Shown here: piece by piece, positions 1-5,288 of the stretch
How the letters are laid out: each line of letters starts with the position of its first letter
Position numbering within the stretch: position 1 is the stretch's first letter
Assembly: GCA_030042375.1 (NCBI GenBank)
Contig: JASHZU010000322.1
Coordinates: 1-5,694, forward strand
Reading direction: 5' to 3'
From: Verrucomicrobiia bacterium
GTDB taxonomy: Bacteria > Verrucomicrobiota > Verrucomicrobiae > Limisphaerales > UBA11358
Length of the DNA: 5,694 bases
Notes under the pieces: generated by a model
The model's database searches: none
What the model saw: only the letters and a program-made list of their open reading frames with translations
Told to the model about the DNA's origin: nothing
Made by a program: the position numbers and the translations under genes

Positions 1-432
1 CGGGCCGTCGGCCAGGTGTTCCCGGCCGCTGTTCCTACAGACATCAAAGTTCACCGCAAGTTTGCCTCGCATTTTCCGCCCCTGTTGATGCAGTGCAACC
101 ATCTCGCGGAAATTTTCGTCAACCTCCTCTCCAACGCGCGGGACGCCCTTGGCAAATCGGGAAATATTTATATCAAGGCTGATTGCCGCCCCGACTATGC
201 CATTGAAGTTTCTATTCGCGACGATGGCCGCGGCATCCCGCCCGACAAGATTACGCGCATTTTTGAAGCCTATTACACCACCAAGAGCAAGGGCAGCGGC
301 CTGGGCCTGGCCATCGTCAAGCACAACACCGACCTCTATGGCGGCAACATCCGCGTAAAATCGGAAGTTGGAAAAGGCACGGAATTTATTCTAACATTCC
401 CGGCAAAGGCAATCGTGAACATACGCAAATGA
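1..432 (+). CDS. Sensor histidine kinase, C-terminal ATPase domain (5' end missing)
   Basis: This is the catalytic ATP-binding half of a membrane or cytosolic sensor kinase that would phosphorylate the response regulator encoded next. The frame is open from the window edge, so the sensor and the histidine-bearing dimerisation domain lie upstream and are unseen. Counting from the first complete codon (143 residues visible), the N box is NLLSNARDAL (41-50), the G1 box DDGRGI (74-79), the F box IFEAYYTTK (87-95) and the G2 box GSGLGLAIVK (98-107), followed by the usual GGNIRVKSEVGKGTEF end of the HATPase_c fold. All ATP-binding motifs look intact. The wording is typical of NtrB/AtoS/ZraS-like kinases that pair with sigma-54 activators. 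Its TGA stop overlaps the next ATG (ATGA), the normal arrangement for a cognate pair. The signal sensed cannot be told from this fragment. A GTG at 16 is internal and not a credible start. Confidence 0.95.
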   Translation, partial: RAVGQVFPAAVPTDIKVHRKFASHFPPLLMQCNHLAEIFVNLLSNARDALGKSGNIYIKADCRPDYAIEVSIRDDGRGIPPDKITRIFEAYYTTKSKGSGLGLAIVKHNTDLYGGNIRVKSEVGKGTEFILTFPAKAIVNIRK

Positions 433-1820
433 ATTTTATCCTCCCTCCCGTTCTCGTCGTGGACGACGAGAAAAACATGCGCCGCTCGCTCGAAACCGTT
501 TTGAGCGATGAAGAGTACGCCGTGCGCGTGGCCGAATCGGCCGAGGAGGCCCTTACGCTGATTGCCCGCGAGGAATTCTTCATGGTCATCACCGACGTCC
601 GCCTCGGCGGGATGAGCGGCTACGAGCTGTTGAAAAAAATCTCGGCGCAAAAACCGGAATTGCCCGTGCTCATGCTGACCGCCTATGCCACGCCGCGCCT
701 GGCCGTTGAAGCCATCAAAGCCGGCGCCGTGGATTATCTAGCCAAGCCCTTTGCGCCTGAGGAATTGCTTCATGCGATTGCCCGCTGCGCGGAGCGTTAC
801 CGTCTTTTGCGCGAAAACGCCGCCCTGCGCTCACGCGCCGATGAGACTTTCACCCTCGATCAAATCGTCGGCGAATCCGAAAAAATGCGCGAACTGCGCA
901 AGCTCATCCAAACCGTCGCGCAAACCGATGCGCGCGTCCTGATCCTGGGCGAGAGCGGCACGGGCAAGGAACTGGTGGCCGGCGCGGTGCACGGCCTGAG
1001 CCAGCGGAAGCATCAAAGCTACGTCCGCATCAACTGCGCGGCTATTCCCGAGACCCTCCTGGAAAGCGAGCTTTTTGGCCATGAACGCGGCGCGTTTACT
1101 GGCGCGATAAAACAAAAAATGGGCCGCGTGGAGGAAGCCGCCGGCGGCACGATTTTTCTCGATGAAATCGCGGACATGAGCAAACCGCTCCAGGCCAAGC
1201 TGCTCCGCTTTTTGGAAGATGGCAGCTTCACACGCGTCGGCGGCACGCAGGAATTGCGCGTCAACGTCCGGCTCATTGCCGCCACCAACCGCGACATCGC
1301 CGGGGCGATTACCGAGGGCCATTTTCGCGAGGACTTGTTCCATCGCCTGAACGTCGTCCAATTCAACCTGCCGCCGCTGCGCGAACGCGGCGAAGACGTT
1401 CTGCTCCTGGCCCAGCATTTTTTGAAGATGTTCCAGGCCGTCATGAACAAAAACGTCGAAGTTATTTCCCGCGGCGCCCGCCAGAAATTGCTCTCGCACC
1501 GCTGGCCCGGCAATATCCGCGAATTGCGCAACGCCATCGAGCGTGGGTTGATTCTCGAAACCACGCGGGAACTTCAGGCTGTCAGCCTGCCGGATTTCCA
1601 AATCGAATCGCGCCTGCATAAAGACCAGTCCGCCCAGGTGGGGCTGGACGAATCGCTGGATGAGGCACTGGCGCGCATCGAGCGCGAACTCATCACTGCC
1701 GCGCTCGACCAGAATAATTCCAGCCTCACGCGCGCCGCCGAACGGCTGAAATTAACACGCCATGCCTTGCGTTATCGCATGCAACGCCTCAATATGGGAG
1801 CGGACGTTTCAACCGAATGA
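429..1820 (+). CDS. NtrC-family sigma-54-dependent response regulator
   Basis: A full-length (463 aa) cytoplasmic transcription activator that, once phosphorylated, uses ATP to remodel RNA polymerase-sigma-54. Domains: receiver about 6-122, with acidic pair D12/D13, phosphoacceptor D56 (in ITDVRL), T84 and K106; AAA+ domain about 143-375, with Walker A GESGTGKE (174-181), the sigma-54-contacting GAFTGA loop (221-226), Walker B TIFLDEI (241-247), arginine-finger region FREDLFHRLNV (299-309) and WPGNIREL (359-366); Fis-type helix-turn-helix about 431-455 (LTRAAERLKLTRHALRYRMQRL region). Nothing essential is missing. The intact GAFTGA loop makes true sigma-54 dependence likely. The start is fixed by the ATGA overlap with the kinase and by the receiver beginning immediately (PVLVVDDE). 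No Shine-Dalgarno is visible, which suggests coupling to kinase translation. Targets are unknown; I saw no convincing -24/-12 element in the non-coding gaps of this window. The downstream junction is again ATGA. Confidence 0.97.
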   Translation: MNFILPPVLVVDDEKNMRRSLETVLSDEEYAVRVAESAEEALTLIAREEFFMVITDVRLGGMSGYELLKKISAQKPELPVLMLTAYATPRLAVEAIKAGAVDYLAKPFAPEELLHAIARCAERYRLLRENAALRSRADETFTLDQIVGESEKMRELRKLIQTVAQTDARVLILGESGTGKELVAGAVHGLSQRKHQSYVRINCAAIPETLLESELFGHERGAFTGAIKQKMGRVEEAAGGTIFLDEIADMSKPLQAKLLRFLEDGSFTRVGGTQELRVNVRLIAATNRDIAGAITEGHFREDLFHRLNVVQFNLPPLRERGEDVLLLAQHFLKMFQAVMNKNVEVISRGARQKLLSHRWPGNIRELRNAIERGLILETTRELQAVSLPDFQIESRLHKDQSAQVGLDESLDEALARIERELITAALDQNNSSLTRAAERLKLTRHALRYRMQRLNMGADVSTE

Positions 1821-2077
1821 AAATTTTAGCGACCATCACCGATACGAGTTCCACGTGGCAATATTACCTTGTCATGGCTGGGGCCATTACTGTCCCCGCC
1901 GCCGTGGCCTTCATTTGGGCCGCGGCGTTCCGAAAGAAAAAAAGCCGGCGCAGGATACGCCGCCACCGGGGCAATTATTACAGCAGCGGCGCCCCGATAA
2001 ATCCGACGCTTCACCAGACCGGTGGGCTGCCTCCGCTTCGCAAGCCGGAGGACCTGACGGACCAACCGAAGTCCTGA
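1817..2077 (+). CDS. Small single-pass membrane protein with basic juxtamembrane stretch, unknown function
   Basis: I do not recognise a named family. The 86-residue product has a short N-terminal segment, one likely transmembrane helix at about 16-38 (YYLVMAGAITVPAAVAFIWA), a very basic stretch at 39-51 (RKKKSRRRIRRHR), and a proline- and glycine-containing tail with NPTLHQTGGLPPLR (62-75). By the positive-inside rule the tail should be cytoplasmic. No catalytic motif is visible. Evidence that it is real: it starts inside the regulator's stop codon (ATGA), ends with TGA directly abutting the hpnD ATG, and encodes a coherent membrane-plus-basic architecture. A membrane anchor or adaptor for the neighbouring enzymes or kinase is possible, but that is inference. 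I have a vague memory of similar TGGLPP-tailed small proteins in Verrucomicrobiota and cannot verify it. A longer overlapping frame (1762-2202) would run into both neighbours and is not preferred. Confidence 0.72.
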   Translation: MKILATITDTSSTWQYYLVMAGAITVPAAVAFIWAAAFRKKKSRRRIRRHRGNYYSSGAPINPTLHQTGGLPPLRKPEDLTDQPKS

Positions 2078-2947
2078 ATGCAACACAGCCGCGCGATCAC
2101 CCGCAAAAGCGCCTCCAATCTCGCGCTGGCCTTTGTCCTCCTGCCCAAGCCCAAACGCGATGCCATGTCCGCCCTGTACGCCTTTTGCCGCGAAGTGGAT
2201 GACGTAGCCGATGAAGACTCAGCGCCCGCCGAAGAACGCCGCAAACAGTTGGCTGATTGGCGCGCCGACATCAAACGCGCCTGTGAAAACCAAATGCCGG
2301 AAATTCCCGTCAACCGTGAGCTGCAGCCAGTGATTAAAGAACATTCCCTGCCCTTTGAATTGTTCGATGAACTCATCAAAGGTTGCGAAATGGATTTTGA
2401 CACCAAACGCTACGAAAATTTCGAGCAACTGGAGCTCTACTGTTATCGTGTCGCCTCGGTCGTCGGCCTCCTGAGCATCGAAATTTTCGGTTACAAAAAC
2501 CATCGCACGCGGGAATATGCGATTTATCTGGGCAAAGCCCTGCAACTCACCAATATTTTGCGCGACGTGAAAACCGATGCCGCGCGCGGGCGAATTTATT
2601 TGCCGGAAAGCGAATTGAAAAAATTCAACGTCGCGGAAAGCGAAATTATCCAAGGCCGCTATTCGGAAAATTTCCGCGCCCTGGCCGGGAGTATCGCCCG
2701 GCGCGCCCGGGACCTTTACTCCGCCGCGCAGAAAACGCTACCGGTGGAAGACCGCAAAAATATGGTGGCGGCCGAACTCATGGGCATGGTCTATTGGCGA
2801 TTGCTCAAAAAGCTGGAGCGCGCACAATTCAATGTTTTTGGCCCGCAGCCATTGGGATTGTCCAAAGCGCAAAAGCTCGCCCTGGTTTTCCAATCGTGGC
2901 TGCGGTTTTGTTTGGGAACCGCCGCTGGAAGTTACGGCAACCCGTAA
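2078..2947 (+). CDS. hpnD: Presqualene diphosphate synthase, squalene/phytoene synthase family
   Basis: Predicted to condense two farnesyl diphosphates head to head into presqualene diphosphate, the HpnD step of the HpnC/D/E route to squalene for hopanoids; soluble or peripheral to the inner membrane. The 289-residue length fits the family. Visible motifs: LYAFCREVDDVADE (33-46) with the first aspartate-rich site D41/D42/D45; the family signature YCYRVASVVGLLSIEIFG (121-138); and the second site LTNILRDVKTDAARGRIYLP (157-176) with D163 and D167 binding Mg-diphosphate. The CREVDD and YCYRVA wording and the EIFGY segment resemble HpnD more than HpnC or CrtB, but phytoene synthase remains an alternative that only a tree would settle. 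The company of an HpnK-type gene favours hopanoids. The ATG abuts the preceding TGA with no spacing, and only one base separates its TAA from the next ATG. No Shine-Dalgarno precedes it. Confidence 0.9.
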   Translation: MQHSRAITRKSASNLALAFVLLPKPKRDAMSALYAFCREVDDVADEDSAPAEERRKQLADWRADIKRACENQMPEIPVNRELQPVIKEHSLPFELFDELIKGCEMDFDTKRYENFEQLELYCYRVASVVGLLSIEIFGYKNHRTREYAIYLGKALQLTNILRDVKTDAARGRIYLPESELKKFNVAESEIIQGRYSENFRALAGSIARRARDLYSAAQKTLPVEDRKNMVAAELMGMVYWRLLKKLERAQFNVFGPQPLGLSKAQKLALVFQSWLRFCLGTAAGSYGNP

Positions 2948-2948
2948 A

Positions 2949-3794
2949 ATGGCTTCCCCCGCTTCGCCATCGGCAGCCGTCTGCCGCCTCATCGTCAATG
3001 CCGATGACTTCGGCCTTTCGCATTCCGCCAACGAAGCCATCATCCGCGCCCATCGCGAAGGCATCCTGACCACCGCCAGCTTGATGGTCAACGAACCCGG
3101 TTTTGATGAAGCGGTAAAACTGGCCAAAGAAAATCCCCGGCTGGGCGTGGGCCTGCATATTGCCCTGCTCCACGGTCATTCAACTCTGCCCCATGAAGCC
3201 ATCCCCGGGCTGGTCAATCGCTGTGGCGAATTTTCCAACAGTCCCATCGGCGTGGGCATGAAATACTTTTTTGATGATGACCTGTGCGAACAGCTCCGCG
3301 CCGAAATTCGCGCGCAGTTTGAGAAATTTCGCACCACTGGATTGCCGTTCGACCACGTCAATGGCCATTTGCATCTCCATTTGCATCCCGTCATTTTCAA
3401 AATCCTGATGGACGATGCCGAGAAACTCGACATCCGCCATTTGCGTTTGACGCGTGATTGCCTGGCCCGCAGCCGCCGGATGTCGCGCGGGTATCATTTT
3501 TACCGGATTTCGCACGCTGCCATTTTCGAATGGCTTTCAAGCCGCGTACGCGAACCCCTGCGCCAAAAAAACATCAAGCATGCGCAAATCACTTTCGGCC
3601 TTTTGCAGGATGGCCGTGTGGATGAAGATTATCTTTTGAAACTCCTGCCAGAGCTTCCGCCCGGCGATTCCGAGCTTTATTCCCATCCCTCCCTCGACAA
3701 ATTTAAGCACGAATTTGACGCGCTCATCAGCCCACGTGTGCGCGAACAAATTCAAAAGCTCAACATTAAATTAATTCGGTATCAGGATTTGTAG
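2949..3794 (+). CDS. hpnK: Hopanoid-associated YdjC/ChbG-family carbohydrate deacetylase
   Basis: A 281-residue metal-dependent deacetylase of the YdjC fold. In Burkholderia, HpnK is known to remove the acetyl group from N-acetylglucosaminyl bacteriohopanetetrol made by HpnI, before HpnJ forms the cyclitol ether. The same role here is inferred from sequence type and the neighbouring hpnD. Motifs: LIVNADDFGLS (14-24) with metal or catalytic D19/D20; GVGLHIALLHGH (66-77) with H70; FDHVNGHLHLHLHP (134-147) with a histidine cluster including H136 and H140; and YSHP (244-247) near the C terminus. The frame is open upstream to 2832, but that extension lies inside hpnD and encodes nothing family-like. 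ATG 2949 sits one base after the hpnD stop and places NADDFG at the usual distance from the start. No partner hpnI or hpnJ is visible in the window, so the substrate could also be a different acetylated sugar-lipid. Confidence 0.9.
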   Translation: MASPASPSAAVCRLIVNADDFGLSHSANEAIIRAHREGILTTASLMVNEPGFDEAVKLAKENPRLGVGLHIALLHGHSTLPHEAIPGLVNRCGEFSNSPIGVGMKYFFDDDLCEQLRAEIRAQFEKFRTTGLPFDHVNGHLHLHLHPVIFKILMDDAEKLDIRHLRLTRDCLARSRRMSRGYHFYRISHAAIFEWLSSRVREPLRQKNIKHAQITFGLLQDGRVDEDYLLKLLPELPPGDSELYSHPSLDKFKHEFDALISPRVREQIQKLNIKLIRYQDL

Positions 3795-3800
3795 GCAAAA

Positions 3801-3832
3801 TCTTCGTGTCTTTCGTGTCTTTCATGGTTAAA
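3801..3832 (+). repeat. Short intergenic tandem-like repeat (cttcgtgt/ctttcgtgt/ctttcatgg)
   Basis: Three near-identical units of 8-9 bases, CTTCGTGT, CTTTCGTGT and CTTTCATGG, run in series and end in TTAAA. They lie between the hpnK stop and the start of the next gene. Read on the other strand the element spells a NHERHERHE-like peptide. I recall this as a frequent spurious translation in intergenic repeats of Planctomycetes, Verrucomicrobia and others, so this is probably one copy of a dispersed genomic element. Only this copy is in the window. Confidence 0.6.
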
Positions 3833-3839
3833 TAGTTTT

Positions 3840-4268
3840 ATGCTGAAATTGCTTATAATTTTACTGGTTGGCCTTGTCTTTGAATCCACCGGCGTCATTC
3901 TCCTTAAAAAAGGCATGATGCACATCGGCGAGATGCAGGGCGTCACCGTCGCGGAAGTTTTGCGCATCGTCAGAGCCAGCGCCGTTAATCCCCAAATCCT
4001 TCTCGGCGTATTTTTCGAGGCCCTTTTCTTTGGCTGCCTCATCATTTTGATGTCCAAAAGCGATATCAGTTTTCTTTGGCCGCTCACGGGGTTGAGTTTC
4101 GTTTTTGCCACTATCGCCGCAATGATTTTTCTGAATGAAAACGTTTCTCCAGTACGCTGGGTGGGCGTGATTTTGATTGTCATTGGCGCGGCGTTCATTA
4201 GTTACAGCCAGCATGTGAAGGAAGCATCCCCGCCACCGGTAAACCAATCCGGTTCGGTCGGCCAATAG
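3840..4268 (+). CDS. Four-helix EamA/DMT-superfamily small membrane transporter
   Basis: A 142-residue inner-membrane protein with four predicted helices at about 2-22, 52-71, 76-98 and 103-122. Length and pattern match half-size drug/metabolite transporters (SMR and ArnE/ArnF-like), which work as dimers. Visible family traits are the LLKKGM segment after helix 1 (21-26), a glutamate within helix 1 (E15), and the C-terminal FLNENVSPVRWVGVILIVIGAAFI block (97-120), typical of EamA repeats. The tail from about 123 is short and polar with PPP. The ArnE/F relatives flip undecaprenyl-linked aminoarabinose, so a role in moving a hopanoid or its sugar head group would suit the neighbourhood, but this is inference; polyamine or drug export is also possible. 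It lies 45 bases behind hpnK, so it may be co-transcribed. No Shine-Dalgarno is seen before the ATG. Confidence 0.85.
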   Translation: MLKLLIILLVGLVFESTGVILLKKGMMHIGEMQGVTVAEVLRIVRASAVNPQILLGVFFEALFFGCLIILMSKSDISFLWPLTGLSFVFATIAAMIFLNENVSPVRWVGVILIVIGAAFISYSQHVKEASPPPVNQSGSVGQ

Positions 4269-4272
4269 AAGA

Positions 4273-4289
4273 TGCCTGATTTTCAGGCA
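4273..4289 (+). terminator. Hairpin behind the transporter gene, possible transcription terminator
   Basis: TGCCTGA and TCAGGCA form a perfect seven-base-pair stem with a TTT loop, five bases after the transporter's stop codon. The downstream sequence (cttaatttactt) is AT-rich but not a clean T run, so intrinsic termination may be weak. The position at the end of the rightward gene cluster and before a convergent gene supports a terminator or 3'-end stabilising role. Confidence 0.6.
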
Positions 4290-4312
4290 CTTAATTTACT
4301 TAATCACTTTGA

Positions 4313-4357
4313 CCTGCTTAACGGACTATTTGTCCCAAACCTGACTAAACTTGTCCC
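4313..4357. repeat. Imperfect direct repeat with TTGTCCC ends, possible IS-end relic
   Basis: Two copies of a similar string stand side by side: CCTGCTTAACGGACTATTTG followed by TCCC (4313-4336), and CCTGACTAAACTTGTCCC (4340-4357). Both share CCTG..TAA/TAAAC and TTGTCCC. The first copy also contains a small inverted pair GGAC-tattt-GTCC (4323-4335). Repeated GGAC/TTGTCCC blocks remind me of the multiple terminal repeats of IS21-like elements, but no transposase sequence is visible nearby. An operator or chance repeat is also possible. Confidence 0.35.
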
Positions 4358-4419
4358 GAGGAACCATGGAAAAATTCACCTTTAAAAGTTAAACTATTAT
4401 CAAATTTGGGCAGCCATCA

Positions 4420-4500
4420 ATGTGGATGTTGTTGCCAGTTACTTTCCTTGTCCAGGTGATCCGCAAGGGTCGGAAGCGCTCAGAAGTTGCAAACAGTTAA
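4420..4500 (+). other. Doubtful 26-codon ORF in the convergent gap
   Basis: Opens with ATG 4420 and ends at TAA 4498-4500, encoding MWMLLPVTFLVQVIRKGRKR followed by SEVANS. The short hydrophobic start followed by a basic cluster resembles a small membrane peptide, and a weak GGG lies about nine bases upstream. Against it are its size, the lack of a clear promoter, no family I recognise, and its place between convergent genes, where random ORFs are common. It could instead be degraded coding sequence. Nothing else gene-like is seen from 4269 to 4523. Confidence 0.12.
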
Positions 4501-4503
4501 TGG

Positions 4504-4527
4504 GTAGCGGTAGGGGTCGGCCGCTAC
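4504..4527 (-). terminator. Hairpin overlapping the stop of the phosphorylase gene
   Basis: GTAGCGG (4504-4510) pairs perfectly with CCGCTAC (4521-4527) around a ten-base loop. On the minus strand the upstream arm contains the TAG stop codon of the phosphorylase gene. There is no T run after it, so if it ends transcription it may do so inefficiently or with Rho; it could instead protect the mRNA 3' end. Confidence 0.4.
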
Positions 4528-5171
4528 TCGATGGTTTTCATTAAAACGTCGCCCAAGCGTTCCGCGGCCATTTTAGTTTTCTTCTGCAGCTCCATCAATG
4601 CGCCCATTTTCCATGGCTTTTTGGCCACTGTTAACATGAGCTTGCTCATGTCCACCTTCTTTTCCGGTGTCAAAAACTCGTTGAAATCCAGCGGCAAATC
4701 CTCGTTTGCCGCGTCGGAAATCACACGGAGCGTGGCGCAGGGGATCCCCCGTTCCCGGCAAATGATTTGAACCGCTCCTGATTCCATCTCCGCCGCGTCC
4801 GCGCCGGTTTCATCGCGCAATTTTTTCTTGTCAGCCGCGGTGCTGGCAATCTTGTCCGCGCAAAAAATCTTTGCCGGCTTAGCGCCCGCAGCCAGTAATT
4901 TGGCGTGGATGGCTCCATCCGTCCCGCCCGCGCCATTGGACGCCTCAAAAACGATGTCGCCCACCTTCAACCCGGCTTCCAGACCGCCCGCAAAACCGCA
5001 TGTCAGCAACAGCCCCGGCGTGTGGCCCGCCAGATATTCCCGCACGGCTTTTTCTGCGTTGGCTTTCCCAATTCCGGTAAAGAAAACCGGCACGTCGGGT
5101 CCGCAGAGTTTTCGAAAAGGCCCCGCCTCTTCCGGCAGCGCAAAACACACGGCAATTGATTTGTGATCCAT
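4524..5171 (-). CDS. hpnG: Hopanoid-associated nucleoside phosphorylase (MTAN/PNP family)
   Basis: A 215-residue cytosolic enzyme of the nucleoside phosphorylase/nucleosidase fold. HpnG is known to release adenine from adenosylhopane (made by HpnH) to give ribosylhopane, the first step in hopanoid side-chain maturation. Motifs counted from the chosen start: FALPEEAGPF (10-19), FTGIGKANAEKA (31-42), LTCGFAGGLEAGLKVGDIVF (56-75) as the phosphate/ribose-site core, AEMESGAV (127-134) with the ribose-binding ME, and RVISDAANEDLP (149-160) with D153 in the position of the purine-binding catalytic aspartate. Length fits HpnG; MTA/SAH nucleosidase or futalosine hydrolase are the alternatives, and the hopanoid neighbours favour HpnG. 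ATG 5171 is preferred over ATG 5246: the extra 25 residues are not family-like and would cover the best promoter. The gene is convergent to the hpnD-hpnK cluster, so it is transcribed separately from it. Confidence 0.8.
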   Translation of the reverse strand: MDHKSIAVCFALPEEAGPFRKLCGPDVPVFFTGIGKANAEKAVREYLAGHTPGLLLTCGFAGGLEAGLKVGDIVFEASNGAGGTDGAIHAKLLAAGAKPAKIFCADKIASTAADKKKLRDETGADAAEMESGAVQIICRERGIPCATLRVISDAANEDLPLDFNEFLTPEKKVDMSKLMLTVAKKPWKMGALMELQKKTKMAAERLGDVLMKTIE

Positions 5172-5180
5172 TGTAATACT

Positions 5181-5209
5181 ATTGAAAAGCCCCGCCCCGC
5201 GGCTGTCAA
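5181..5209 (-). promoter_or_regulatory. Candidate sigma-70-type promoter for the phosphorylase gene
   Basis: On the minus strand a perfect TTGACA (5209-5204) is followed, after exactly 17 bases, by TTCAAT (5186-5181), four of six matches to TATAAT. The expected start of transcription, about seven bases on, falls two or three bases before ATG 5171, so the message would be almost leaderless, in agreement with the missing Shine-Dalgarno. Confidence 0.5.
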
Positions 5210-5253
5210 TCACGACCATTAGCATATCCCCCGTATCTCCAACCAATGTTCAG

Positions 5254-5282
5254 TTGCTGGAAAGGCATTCTGCGCTTATTAT
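5254..5282 (+). promoter_or_regulatory. Candidate sigma-70-type promoter for the FIST gene
   Basis: TTGCTG (5254-5259), three of six matches to the -35 consensus, a 17-base spacer, and TATTAT (5277-5282), five of six matches to the -10 consensus. The expected transcription start, about seven bases after the -10, falls on or beside the GTG at 5289, implying a leaderless transcript. The -35 is weak, so confidence is limited. Confidence 0.45.
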
Positions 5283-5288
5283 AGTGCT

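Noticed and set aside
831..1619. Long open frame (262 codons) on the minus strand inside the response regulator gene
   Set aside because: It lies wholly antisense to strongly conserved receiver-AAA+ coding sequence, encodes no recognisable domain, and is the kind of frame that arises by codon bias opposite a GC-rich gene.
1762..2202. 146-codon frame overlapping the regulator end, the small membrane protein and the hpnD start
   Set aside because: It overlaps real coding sequence on both sides, is rich in proline, arginine and glutamine without a domain, and lacks the stop-start junctions that support the 1817-2077 frame.
2832..2948. N-terminal extension of the deacetylase to an upstream ATG
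   Set aside because: The 39 extra residues overlap the hpnD C terminus, are not family-like, and put NADDFG too far from the start; ATG 2949 fits both family and spacing.
3795..3839. Sigma-54 (-24/-12) promoter that the NtrC-type regulator could use within the cluster
   Set aside because: No GG-N10-GC element resembling TGGCAC-N5-TTGC was found in this gap, nor in 4269-4523 or 5172-5288 on reading by eye.
4269..4523. Riboswitch, CRISPR array or tRNA in the convergent gap
   Set aside because: No regularly spaced repeats, cloverleaf or recognisable aptamer core was seen; only two hairpins and one imperfect direct repeat stand out.
5172..5246. N-terminal extension of the phosphorylase to ATG 5246
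   Set aside because: The 25 extra residues show no family similarity and would include a TTGACA-N17-TTCAAT promoter; the fold begins directly after the ATG at 5171.
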